This document shows, piece after piece, positions 1 through 7,084 of a stretch of DNA of 10,799 nucleotides (its first letter is position 1; the number at the start of each line of letters is the position of its first letter). A program made the translations under genes and the position numbers. This DNA is from Deltaproteobacteria bacterium (lineage in GTDB: Bacteria; Desulfobacterota; Desulfobaccia; Desulfobaccales; 0-14-0-80-60-11): contig VGSO01000072.1 of NCBI GenBank assembly GCA_016874945.1, positions 1 to 10,799 of the forward strand. Direction: 5' to 3'. Below the pieces are notes generated by a model, which saw only the letters and a program-made list of their open reading frames with translations, was not told where the DNA came from and made no database searches.

Positions 1-1
1 G

Positions 2-466
2 GAAGTCGGCTGCAACCTGGGAGGCAACCTGGCCTGGATCGCCCGGCGGATTCCCGCCCGGCAGGTGTACGGGGTGGATATCAATTTAGCGGCCTTAAAC
101 GAGTTGCACCATGCCCTGCCCGAGGTGAACGCCATCTGGTCCCCGGCTCGGGAATTGCCCTTCCGGGATCGCTGGTTCGACCTGGTTTTCACTATGGGCG
201 TCTTAATTCATCAACCCGAAAGCACCCTGCCCCTGGTCATGGCCGAGATCGTCCGCTGCTCCCGGCGCTATGTCTTGGGCGGCGAATACTTTGCCGAGGA
301 AACCACCGTGGTCCCTTATCGTGGTCAACATGACGCCCTTTTTAAAAGAAACTACGGCCGCATTTACCAGGAGCTCTTTCCCGAACTGCGCCTGGTAAAA
401 GAGGGATTTCTCAGCCGGGACATGGGCTGGGATGATGTGACCTACTGGGTTCTTGAGAAACCGTGA
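2..466 (+). CDS. Pseudaminic acid biosynthesis-associated methylase, 3' part
   Basis: Class I SAM-dependent methyltransferase cut by the left window edge; 154 C-terminal residues are visible, reading open from base 2. The first visible residues, EVGCNLGGNL, are the SAM-binding motif I. They are followed by the acidic GVDIN strand, FDLVFTMGVLIH, and a tail with RCSRRYVLGGEYF, YRGQHDALFKRNYG and the closing YWVLEK. This order of blocks is what I know of the methylases found with pseudaminic acid genes (usually about 200 residues, so roughly 45-50 are missing). The family is tied to nonulosonic-acid loci, but its exact substrate is not settled, so the role is inferred from family and context. 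The next gene starts 10 nt after this stop, which suggests one operon. Family assignment is strong; biochemical function is not shown. Confidence 0.88.
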   Translation, partial: EVGCNLGGNLAWIARRIPARQVYGVDINLAALNELHHALPEVNAIWSPARELPFRDRWFDLVFTMGVLIHQPESTLPLVMAEIVRCSRRYVLGGEYFAEETTVVPYRGQHDALFKRNYGRIYQELFPELRLVKEGFLSRDMGWDDVTYWVLEKP

Positions 467-476
467 TAGGATTTTC

Positions 477-1229
477 ATGAAACGGGTAATCATTATCCAG
501 TCGAGAATGACTTCCACCCGCTTGCCCGGCAAGATTCTGATGGACGTGGCCGGGAAGCCCATGCTGGCCCAGCAGCTACGCCGGCTCAAACAATGCCGGG
601 CCGTGGACCAAATTGTGGTGGCCACCACCGATAACTCCGCCGACGACCCGGTGGTGGAGCTGGCCCGGAAGGAGGGAGTGGGCTGGTTCCGGGGCAGCGA
701 ACACGATGTGCTGGGGCGTTATGTGGGCGCCGCCCGGGAAGCCAAAGCCGATATCGTGATCAGGAGCACCGGCGATTGCCCCCTTATTGATGCCCGAGTC
801 ACCGATGCCGTTATCCATGAACTGGAGATCCACGCCGCCACTGCGGATTATGTGTGCAACTTCAAACCCCGCACCTTTCCCCGGGGGCTTGACGTGGAGG
901 CCTTTTTCTCGGATGTGCTTTGGCGGGTTGACCGGCTGGCTCAAACTCGATCGGCCCGGGAACATGTCACCCTTTTCATCCATGCGGAACACCCCGAACT
1001 TTTTTGGCAAAGAAATATCGCGGACAATCAAGATAATTCCGACTTGCGCTGGACGGTGGACGAGGAGGTGGATCTTCAATTGGTTCGCCTTATTTATGAC
1101 GCTCTCGATCTGGGGTCCCGGGCGGCCCCTTATGAGGAAATCCTGGCCTACGTGCGCCGGCGCCCTGAGTTGGCCGGGCTCAATGCCGGGGTGACTACCT
1201 GGGAACCCCCGGGAAGGAAGCAGGTCTGA
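477..1229 (+). CDS. spsF: SpsF-type cytidylyltransferase / sugar nucleotidyltransferase
   Basis: Predicted 250-residue nucleotidyltransferase of the SpsF (COG1861) group, related to acylneuraminate cytidylyltransferases and expected to activate a sugar as its nucleotide derivative in the cytoplasm. Visible motifs are the nucleotide-binding QSRMTSTRLPGK (residues 8-19), VVATTDN (about 47-53), RSTGDCPLID (96-105), FPRGLDVE (134-141) and RWTVDEEVD (191-199). The ATG at 477 is chosen over an in-frame ATG at 453 because it has an AGG about 6 nt upstream and places the IIIQSRM strand at the N-terminus; the earlier start would overlap the previous gene. The spacing to the methylase gene and the common co-occurrence of SpsF-like proteins with pseudaminic-type pathways suggest a role in activating or handling an acidic sugar. 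The actual substrate cannot be told from sequence. It is distinct from PseF, so SpsF is a family name here. Confidence 0.88.
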   Translation: MKRVIIIQSRMTSTRLPGKILMDVAGKPMLAQQLRRLKQCRAVDQIVVATTDNSADDPVVELARKEGVGWFRGSEHDVLGRYVGAAREAKADIVIRSTGDCPLIDARVTDAVIHELEIHAATADYVCNFKPRTFPRGLDVEAFFSDVLWRVDRLAQTRSAREHVTLFIHAEHPELFWQRNIADNQDNSDLRWTVDEEVDLQLVRLIYDALDLGSRAAPYEEILAYVRRRPELAGLNAGVTTWEPPGRKQV

Positions 1230-1231
1230 AA

Positions 1232-1248
1232 CGGTTTTCGGTTTTCGG
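1232..1248 (+). repeat. Post-stop heptamer repeat (CGGTTTT)
   Basis: CGGTTTTCGGTTTTCGG begins 2 nt after the TGA of the SpsF-like gene. It is two copies of CGGTTTT plus a third CGG. The identical 17-mer occurs on the other strand at 8361-8377, also 2 nt past a stop codon. No terminator-like stem is formed, and function is unknown. Confidence 0.7.
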
Positions 1249-1317
1249 GCAAAGGAATGAAGATTAACGATAAGTTCCATAGCAAGTTTTTAGTTCTCCG
1301 GGCGATCGGAAACCTCA

Positions 1318-2487
1318 ATGAGCTTTAAGAATATTAAAAAAATTCTAGTCATCAAACTCCGCCAGATCGGAGACGTTCTCCTCACCGTACCGGCCTTCCG
1401 GGCCTTGAGGGAGAACTTCCCCGAGGCCCATATTGCCGCGCTGGTAAATTCCGGCACCGAAGAAGTGCTGGGGGGTAGTCCCCTGATTGATGAAGTGATC
1501 ACTTATAACCGGGGCATCAATAAGCTCAATCCCTGGCAGCGGAGCCGCCGGGAGATTGCCTTTGTTAGAGAACTCCGGAAACAACGGTTCGATCTGGCCA
1601 TCGATCTTAGCGGCGGGGACCGGGCGGCCATCACCGCTTTTCTGTCAGGGGCGCGATATCGGATAGGGACCAACGTCAGCAGATACGGGTTCTGGGGGAA
1701 AAGCCGCTTATACACCCATTTTGCCAATGGGGGCGGCAAGCATATAGTTTTGCGGGATCACGATGTCATGGCCCAGTTCGGCATTCATGCCAGTAATCTT
1801 TCCGTAGATTTTTTTATTCCGCCGGCGGCAAGAAGACAGGTGGAGCAATGGTTTCGGCTCCGTAACAATGAAAAAGATCTAGTGGTTCATATTCACCCGG
1901 TATCGAAATGGTTTTTTAAATGCTGGAAAGATGAAGATATGGCCGAGGTGGCGGGGTGGTTGATAAACCAGGGAGTGAAAGTGGTGGTGACTTCCTCCCC
2001 CGAGAGCTTGGAATTACAGAGAACCAGGAACATGTTATCCCTTATCCCCGGGACTGCGGCCGCCCATTCCCATCTCCTGGACTTGAGCGGCCAAACCACC
2101 CTGCCTCTCCTGGCGGCCGTCAGCGAGGCGGCGGATTTATTTTTGGGCATCGATTCCGCGCCCATGCACATATCCGCGGCGGTGGGGACGCCGGTCATCG
2201 CCTTGTTCGGGCCCAGCCTGACGCACCGCTGGGCGCCGTGGCCCAACCAAAGATTATTCGAATCTAAAATAGACTTGCGTCATTATTATAGAGACGGATG
2301 CTATTATTTGGGCGATCATGTGGTGATCCAAAAAGATTGGGAATGCGTTCCTTGCGGCCGGGATGGTTGTGAGGGGACCAAGCAAAGCCGGTGTCTCGAT
2401 GAGATAAGCGTTGAGAAAGTTAAAGAAATCTTAATGACCAGGATGAAGAAGAAAATAGAGGATGAAATTAATCAGCCTAGCCCTTGA
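1318..2487 (+). CDS. rfaQ: LPS heptosyltransferase III-like GT9 glycosyltransferase
   Basis: Glycosyltransferase family 9 protein of 389 residues, expected to transfer heptose (or a related sugar) from a nucleotide donor onto the LPS core at the inner membrane. Features are the N-terminal KILVIKLRQIGDVLLTVPA block (residues 8-26; RQIGDV is typical of GT9), an HPVSKWFFKCW segment (193-203) at the start of the C-terminal Rossmann domain, and the family hallmark GIDSAPMHISAAVGTPVIALFGPS region (277-300). The tail WECVPCGRDGCEGTKQSRCL (341-360) holds Cys343, 346, 351 and 359 and resembles the C-terminus of RfaQ/heptosyltransferase III-type proteins, hence the symbol. The last residues are a charged extension (KKKIEDEI). 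The ATG at 1318 has a weak GGA about 8 nt upstream, and no better start is in frame. An 88-nt gap separates it from the SpsF-like gene. Acceptor and donor identity are inferred. Confidence 0.88.
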   Translation: MSFKNIKKILVIKLRQIGDVLLTVPAFRALRENFPEAHIAALVNSGTEEVLGGSPLIDEVITYNRGINKLNPWQRSRREIAFVRELRKQRFDLAIDLSGGDRAAITAFLSGARYRIGTNVSRYGFWGKSRLYTHFANGGGKHIVLRDHDVMAQFGIHASNLSVDFFIPPAARRQVEQWFRLRNNEKDLVVHIHPVSKWFFKCWKDEDMAEVAGWLINQGVKVVVTSSPESLELQRTRNMLSLIPGTAAAHSHLLDLSGQTTLPLLAAVSEAADLFLGIDSAPMHISAAVGTPVIALFGPSLTHRWAPWPNQRLFESKIDLRHYYRDGCYYLGDHVVIQKDWECVPCGRDGCEGTKQSRCLDEISVEKVKEILMTRMKKKIEDEINQPSP

Positions 2488-2520
2488 GAGCAGTCATTCA
2501 TGAGCCTTCGGCTCTCTCAA
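2484..2520 (+). terminator. Possible stem-loop after the GT9 gene
   Basis: TTGAGAG (2484-2490) can pair with CTCTCAA (2514-2520), and inside it GAGCC (2502-2506) pairs with GGCTC (2510-2514) around a TTC loop. The two stems share base 2514. The structure overlaps the TGA at 2485-2487 and has no run of T after it, so it is at best an imperfect intrinsic terminator or a 3'-end stabilising hairpin. Confidence 0.25.
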
Positions 2521-2525
2521 AACCA

Positions 2526-2577
2526 TGAAAAGTATTGGTGGCACAGGCTTTCCAGTCTGTGCATCTTGAACTTTTCA
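2526..2577. mobile_element. Small MITE/REP-like palindromic element, short form
   Basis: A 52-bp element bounded by inverted repeats TGAAAAGT (2526-2533) and ACTTTTCA (2570-2577). Inside is a hairpin with arms GCACAGGCT (2541-2549) and AGTCTGTGC (2554-2562) around TTCC; one arm position is a G-T wobble. The GGTGGCACAGGCTTTCCAG part of this core matches the reverse complement of the longer element at 9763-9844, which has the same ends. It encodes no protein. It sits in the 242-nt gap between the GT9 and GT4 genes; the rest of that gap shows only a 7-bp inverted repeat (2582-2588 with 2606-2612) and no gene. No clear target-site duplication is seen. Confidence 0.6.
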
Positions 2578-2729
2578 AAGCAGAGGTTAGGCAGAAAATA
2601 TTTCAAACCTCTTTCGGAAATACCCCAAATCTCAGCCTCCGCCGTGAATCAGCCATCACCTCCGCAACCTGACCATGACCAGTTTCCAGGGGGATAATGA
2701 TCCGTATTTGGTAGCCCAAAGAGTTGAGC

Positions 2730-3821
2730 ATGAAAGTTTTATTTTTTCAAAAACGGGCCAACAAGGCGGGAGCCCAGGTCTGCCTGGCCAAGACCTTGAA
2801 GGCCTTAAAAAATTTAAATATTCACGCCAGAGTCATAATCGGGGAGGAAGGCTGGCTGACCCAGCGGTTGAGGGACCTGGAGGCCTTAGGGGGAGTCGCG
2901 GATTTTCCGGCATTTCGCGCCCCCCTGTCCAAGTTACTGAAACTGGGCCGATTTTCCCGCCGGGTTTATGAAGTTTTGGAAAAATATGGCCCTTTTGATA
3001 TAATTCACGCTAATGATATCTGGGACTCTTTACCAGCCCAATGGTTGGGTATAAGGCAGAATCGCCCCTGGTTGGTACATCTCCGCGCCCAGGTAACTCG
3101 AGCACAATATCATAACCACCATTGTAACCAGGCCCATGCAGTTATCGCGGTATCTCCGTTAATTTTTGGCATGGTGCAGAAATGGAACCATCGGGTACTG
3201 GAATACATTCCCGATGGCTTAAGTGAAGAAGAGTTTTGGCCGGTGATGGACCGGGAATGCCGGGCTCCGGAAAAAATCGGCGTCATCGGCCACGGCGGCG
3301 AGGTCAAGGGGTGGGATGTCTTTGCCCGGGCCATGCAATGGGTGGCGGCGGCCGGGGGCGCTCTTCCGCCCCGGGCGGTATTTATCGGTGAGATTGAAAT
3401 CAAATCTCAGAAGGAGCTGGCAGCGCAACTCCCGGCCCCCATGGAGGCGATTTTTGCCGGGCGCCTCGACCGGTTCGCCGAAGAGGTGCGGGCCCTGGAT
3501 CTCATCGTGGCTCCCTCCCGGCAGGAAAGCTTCGGCATGGCCATGGTGGAGACCATCGCCGCGGGGGTCCCCCTCATGGCCAGCCGCACCGGAATCGTGC
3601 CGTATCTCCTGGGAGAGAATTCCCCGTGGACCTTTTCCCCCGGGGACCCCGAAAGCCTGGCCCAGGCCTGGGGACGCCTCCCGGAGCTGTGGCCGGACCG
3701 CAAGGAGTTGATCCGCGACGGGCAGGAAAAATTGCGACGGGAGTTTATGGTGGACCAGGCCGCTGGAAAATTGGTCCAGGTTTACAGTAAACTGATAACC
3801 AAGGATTATACCGCTCGCTGA
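2730..3821 (+). CDS. GT4-family glycosyltransferase
   Basis: GT-B fold glycosyltransferase of 363 residues, expected to add one sugar to a growing surface glycan at the cytoplasmic face of the inner membrane. The N-terminal MKVLFFQKRANKAGAQVCL strand-loop is the acceptor-domain start usual in this family, and FDIIHANDIWDSLPA follows near residue 90. The donor-domain retaining signature is APSRQESFGMAMVE, with Glu266 and Glu274 forming the E-x7-E pair, then GVPLMASRTGIVPYLL. The ATG at 2730 is preferred over a TTG two codons earlier because AAAGAG lies 6 nt upstream of it. The specific sugar and linkage cannot be read from the sequence. Composition changes within the gene: bases 3541-3600 count 43 G/C of 60, while the first third is visibly more AT-rich. 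Confidence 0.87.
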   Translation: MKVLFFQKRANKAGAQVCLAKTLKALKNLNIHARVIIGEEGWLTQRLRDLEALGGVADFPAFRAPLSKLLKLGRFSRRVYEVLEKYGPFDIIHANDIWDSLPAQWLGIRQNRPWLVHLRAQVTRAQYHNHHCNQAHAVIAVSPLIFGMVQKWNHRVLEYIPDGLSEEEFWPVMDRECRAPEKIGVIGHGGEVKGWDVFARAMQWVAAAGGALPPRAVFIGEIEIKSQKELAAQLPAPMEAIFAGRLDRFAEEVRALDLIVAPSRQESFGMAMVETIAAGVPLMASRTGIVPYLLGENSPWTFSPGDPESLAQAWGRLPELWPDRKELIRDGQEKLRREFMVDQAAGKLVQVYSKLITKDYTAR

Positions 3822-3837
3822 AGGTCTGGTAATCCTT
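3801..3837. repeat. Inverted repeat spanning the GT4 stop codon
   Basis: AAGGATTA (3801-3808) and TAATCCTT (3830-3837) form a perfect 8-bp inverted repeat with a 21-nt loop containing the TGA at 3819-3821. There is no T-tract, so a terminator role is only possible. The following 131-nt gap to the radical SAM gene also holds a 7-bp inverted pair GCCGGTA (3866-3872) / TACCGGC (3901-3907). No gene or clear promoter is seen there. Confidence 0.3.
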
Positions 3838-3952
3838 AAGTACGCAATTGCAGTACAACTTTGGGGCCGGTAACTAACGCCATGAGCAAAGTTCGAGCCA
3901 TACCGGCTCCGTTATAGGTCATGGTTGCAAATATCCACACCAGGGCGAACTT

Positions 3953-4906
3953 TTGCTAGATAATTATATTCTTCCCTTCCCTCATGTGGTCCGCATTGAG
4001 CCCGCCGCGGCCTGCAACCTGAAGTGTTCGCATTGTCCCACCGGTACGGTCAAAATGAACCGGGGAATCATGCGACCGGAAACATTTCGAAGCATTTTAA
4101 CGGAACTTGTCGAAAACCTTGATAGCATTAAAGTGGCTGTTCTTTATCACGGGGGAGAGCCCCTGCTTCACCCCCAATTCCCGGATTTGGTGAAACAGAT
4201 TAAAGCCCTGGGAATAACTTTTGTAAAAACGGTTACCAACGGTATGTTGCTGACCGATTCCCTCATAAAACAGTTGGTGGCAAGCGGCTTGGACTCCATT
4301 GAATTTTCTCTAGATGGGAGAAGTGCGGCAGAAAATGATTTTATCCGGCACGGATGCGACTACAACCTAGTAATAAACAATATTAAGAAATTACTCGACT
4401 TTAAAAAAGAAACCGCTCATTGTTCGCCCGAAATTTACCTTGCCACTGCACAATTCCTCTCTTCACTGGATAATGGTATGCAGAATGATCAACCCAGAAT
4501 ACCTCCTCATTTGATTAAAGAATTTTCCGAAAAATACTACGGAGAAATCCATTTCAAACCATGTTGGGCGATACTATGGCCCAGCATGGAGGTTAATCAA
4601 AGCACCTATAAAATTATTCGTACGTTCGATAATATTCCTACAAATAATTGTGATATGGTAGAAAGTACAATAACAATCAGATGGAATGGCGATGTTGTAG
4701 GTTGCTGTTATGATTTGACAAGTCAGTATGTAATAGGGAATATTCATTCTGAAAAACTTGCCAATATTTGGAATAATCAGCGATACCTCCGCCTTCGACA
4801 AAGCATTGCCACTCGCCAATTGCTGCCGCTTTGCTCTAACTGTAATGTATTGAACCCTCCCGTTTATTTAAGCCTCAGGCCAGAAGCATTGTCGGCATCA
4901 GGGTGA
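3953..4906 (+). CDS. Radical SAM enzyme with SPASM-type C-terminal domain
   Basis: A 317-residue radical SAM protein. The [4Fe-4S]/SAM motif is CNLKCSHC (Cys21, 25, 28), with GGEP at 67-70 as the SAM-amino-group contact, then TNGMLL (95-100) and EFSLDG (117-122) strands of the partial barrel. The C-terminal part carries Cys233, Cys251-252, GNI (262-264), an LANIW helix and Cys294-x2-Cys297, the layout of the short SPASM domain that holds an auxiliary Fe-S cluster. The substrate is unknown. Its place between two glycan-assembly genes suggests modification of a sugar or lipid-linked intermediate, but that is inference. The start is a TTG with AGGG about 7 nt upstream; the frame is open back to 3878 with no ATG or GTG. 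Composition is strikingly AT-rich (bases 4621-4680: 17 G/C of 60), suggesting separate acquisition. Its TGA overlaps a GTG of the next frame. Confidence 0.85.
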   Translation: MLDNYILPFPHVVRIEPAAACNLKCSHCPTGTVKMNRGIMRPETFRSILTELVENLDSIKVAVLYHGGEPLLHPQFPDLVKQIKALGITFVKTVTNGMLLTDSLIKQLVASGLDSIEFSLDGRSAAENDFIRHGCDYNLVINNIKKLLDFKKETAHCSPEIYLATAQFLSSLDNGMQNDQPRIPPHLIKEFSEKYYGEIHFKPCWAILWPSMEVNQSTYKIIRTFDNIPTNNCDMVESTITIRWNGDVVGCCYDLTSQYVIGNIHSEKLANIWNNQRYLRLRQSIATRQLLPLCSNCNVLNPPVYLSLRPEALSASG

Positions 4907-4944
4907 TCTTATGTCAATGGATTTGGCCCAATCCCGGAATTGAA

Positions 4945-6279
4945 ATGAATAAAACAGTAGTCATTCTGGTGGATAACAAGCACCGGGATCTGCCCGGTTG
5001 CGCCCTTATCGCCCATCACCTGGAAAAACGCTTCCAGATCAGGTGCGAAATGCAGCCCCTGGAGTCCTGGCGCGCCTCTTTGACGGCTTTTAAACCCCAC
5101 TACATCCTGTTTAATCATCTCAACGGCAGCCATCTGGCCCATTTTTCCCGGAGGCTGAGAGATATGGGGGTTCTCGTGGGAGTGCTCCCCAATGAGGGCC
5201 TGAATTACGACCAGGAAGAACTGGATTTTGCCGCCGGAAGATACCATTCTTCCGCCCATATAGACCAGTTTTTCTGCTGGAATGAAGCCCACGGGGATGC
5301 CCTGAAGCGGCACATGAACCTCCCTTCTGAGAACATTCATGTGGTGGGAATCCCCCGCTTCGATTTTTATTTTGAGCCATGGAACAAAGTCTTTTGTAAT
5401 CCGGACTTGGAGCCGGAGGCCAGCCGGCCCCGCATCTTGGTCTGCACCAACTTCGTTTTCGCCAAATACCAAGATTTTCCCCGGGTTAAAGTGGACCGGG
5501 TTTTCAGGCCCTGGAAAGATCGAATTTCCAATTTCCAGAACTACTGGGAGCTTATCGAAATCAGCGTCCAAAGCCGAAGTCGGTTTTTTGCATTCCTGAA
5601 TGCCATCGTAAGCGGAACCGAGTATTTCATCGACTTGAAGCCCCACCCGGCGGAAGCGCAGGCCCCTTACAAGATCTGGTTCCAAAGCCTTTCTCCAGCA
5701 GACCGGAAGCGGGTGCGCTTGCGGCTTACCGAGACCATCTTTGAAGTCCTGCCTCTCTGCGACTTGGAGATTTCCTGCGAAATGTGCACCACCGCTCTGG
5801 AAACCTGGATAATAGGAAAGCCCGCTATCGAATTGGTGTTCGACAGGAACCCGGTCTTTTTTGATAAAGCCATGTCGTTATGCAACCGTCTGTGCGATTC
5901 CCCGGAGAAATTGCCGGACTTAATTCGGCGTGAACTTCAAGAACCGGACCAGGAAGACTTGAAGGAGAATCGCCGGAAGTTCCTGGCCCAATGGTGCGCC
6001 TCTCCTTCAGGAAATTCCAGCTGGAACATGGCTCGGATTATTGCTCAGGCCTTGGCCAGACAGAATGAACCGCATTGGCATTTCACTTTTCAGGATTGGC
6101 GCCGGGCCGTTAAGTTGAAAATGAAGAATTCCTTGGGACTGGCCTACGGCAGCAATCCCTGGAGGCGGTTGCGGGGGCTGATTCCGGGAATCGAGAAAAG
6201 CATTGTGGAAGGCAAGTTTATCCAACCTTCAGATGTCCAGTGGTGGAAAGAGAAACTCTTGAAGGTTGGGTCGTTATAG
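4945..6279 (+). CDS. Surface carbohydrate biosynthesis protein (GT-B-like)
   Basis: A 444-residue cytoplasmic protein whose N-terminus VVILVDNKHRDLPGCALIA (residues 5-23) matches the VDN-x3-RDLPG opening of a family annotated as surface carbohydrate biosynthesis proteins. Further blocks are LPNEG (81-85), VVGIPRFDF near 133-141, LKPHPAE (231-237; the KPHP motif also occurs in CDP-glycerol and Kdo-type transferases) and CTTALETWIIGKPAIEL (about 281-297), which resembles a donor-binding site. A GT-B-like transferase for an unusual activated sugar or polyol is plausible, but no reaction is established. The ATG at 4945 is chosen because GGAA lies 5 nt upstream and the conserved strand begins right after it. 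A GTG at 4903 overlapping the previous stop would add 14 residues with no family match. The gene probably shares an operon with the radical SAM gene. Confidence 0.8.
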   Translation: MNKTVVILVDNKHRDLPGCALIAHHLEKRFQIRCEMQPLESWRASLTAFKPHYILFNHLNGSHLAHFSRRLRDMGVLVGVLPNEGLNYDQEELDFAAGRYHSSAHIDQFFCWNEAHGDALKRHMNLPSENIHVVGIPRFDFYFEPWNKVFCNPDLEPEASRPRILVCTNFVFAKYQDFPRVKVDRVFRPWKDRISNFQNYWELIEISVQSRSRFFAFLNAIVSGTEYFIDLKPHPAEAQAPYKIWFQSLSPADRKRVRLRLTETIFEVLPLCDLEISCEMCTTALETWIIGKPAIELVFDRNPVFFDKAMSLCNRLCDSPEKLPDLIRRELQEPDQEDLKENRRKFLAQWCASPSGNSSWNMARIIAQALARQNEPHWHFTFQDWRRAVKLKMKNSLGLAYGSNPWRRLRGLIPGIEKSIVEGKFIQPSDVQWWKEKLLKVGSL

Positions 6280-6305
6280 TTTTAGCGGGTTGTGAGAAAG
6301 ATTGT

Positions 6306-7064
6306 TTAAATGGATAGATTATCTGTGGGCGTGAGCTCCAAAATGAAGGCGCGCGCAAGTAAGGACGGAAGAAGCCCTGGTTTTTTGTAGGTGGCTTTGC
6401 TGCTGCGGCGGGCTAAAAGTTGGCAGCGATAGCCCAGGGCGGCAGCCCATTTAGAGAAACCCTGAAGCGTCCACTTTTGATAACTCCAGGAGAGATCAAA
6501 TTCCATGATGTTGTCATTATTCGAACGGGTGTTGGGAAATTCTTGCATTTTCCCGGCAAGGGCTTGAAGACGCTTCCCAATATGGGCCCCATTGGGGATG
6601 GTCAGAAGGACCTTGCCTACCCTGTCTGATAAGGCGGCCAGGATCAGTGCGGGGTATTTCCAGTATGATATAGTGTCTATAATGACCACGGCGTCCCAGT
6701 GCTGGGATAATGCCCACATAAGTCCCGGATCATCAAGATTATTCAAATCCGCCTCAATTACTTTTAATCCCTTTTCTTTGCACAATTGCACGTGCTCGGG
6801 TCTCCGTTCAATGCAGAGGACGGAAGCATTTTTCTTACTTTCCAGAAAAAAAGCAATATCACCGATACCGCTCCCCAGGTCCAGCACCCGGGCGCCATCC
6901 GGGATGCGATCCAAAAGGAACTGAATGCGTTGGGTGAGTTGGGAACCCAAATTTTCTCGTGGCGGAGCAGGAGAGGGCCCCGTAAATCCATCAGGCGGGG
7001 TGCGCAGTTGATGCACTTGCGTTATAAAGTTTTCAGCGAATACTGATTTATGAAGTGCAGTCAT
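6306..7064 (-). CDS. MetW-like class I SAM-dependent methyltransferase
   Basis: A 252-residue predicted methyltransferase. Motif I is VLDLGSGIG (residues 60-68), the acidic ribose contact is LCIERR (Glu86), then VIEADLNNLD (102-111), WDAVVIIDTISYW (123-135) and VLLTIPNGAHIGKR (152-165). The VIxADL, yW.yPaliL and tIPNgah spacing recalls MetW-type proteins, though it is longer at both ends than MetW. The first 45 residues are Pro-rich and lack recognisable motifs. The ATG at 7064 was taken; a TTG two codons earlier is also possible. Either start lies 14-20 nt after the stop of the PP-loop gene, so the two are likely one transcript. It converges with the glycan operon across a 26-nt gap without a visible terminator hairpin. 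The substrate is unknown; O-, N- or S-methylation cannot be told apart. Confidence 0.8.
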   Translation of the reverse strand: MTALHKSVFAENFITQVHQLRTPPDGFTGPSPAPPRENLGSQLTQRIQFLLDRIPDGARVLDLGSGIGDIAFFLESKKNASVLCIERRPEHVQLCKEKGLKVIEADLNNLDDPGLMWALSQHWDAVVIIDTISYWKYPALILAALSDRVGKVLLTIPNGAHIGKRLQALAGKMQEFPNTRSNNDNIMEFDLSWSYQKWTLQGFSKWAAALGYRCQLLARRSSKATYKKPGLLPSLLARAFILELTPTDNLSI

Positions 7065-7084
7065 AAGCAACCCGCAACCATATC

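Noticed and set aside
576..1280. Open frame of 234 codons on the - strand
   Set aside because: It lies antisense to the SpsF-like gene, whose motifs are clear. Its translation is rich in Pro/Gly/His with no recognisable domain, as expected for a GC-rich shadow frame.
1956..2267. Open frame of 103 codons on the + strand inside the GT9 gene
   Set aside because: Out of frame with the conserved GT9 blocks and composed of low-complexity Pro/Gly/Arg text; a shadow frame.
2582..2612. Inverted repeat AGAGGTT / AACCTCT as a terminator
   Set aside because: A 7-bp stem with a 17-nt AT-rich loop and no T-run; too weak to call.
2500..2697. 65-codon + strand frame in the gap after the GT9 gene
   Set aside because: It runs through the palindromic element at 2526-2577 and shows no coding bias or family likeness.
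4909..5685. 258-codon - strand frame opposite the surface carbohydrate gene
   Set aside because: Antisense to a gene with family motifs (VDN-x3-RDLPG, KPHP); no motif of its own.
6280..6305. Bidirectional terminator between the convergent operons
   Set aside because: The 26 nt between the stop codons contain no stem of useful length.
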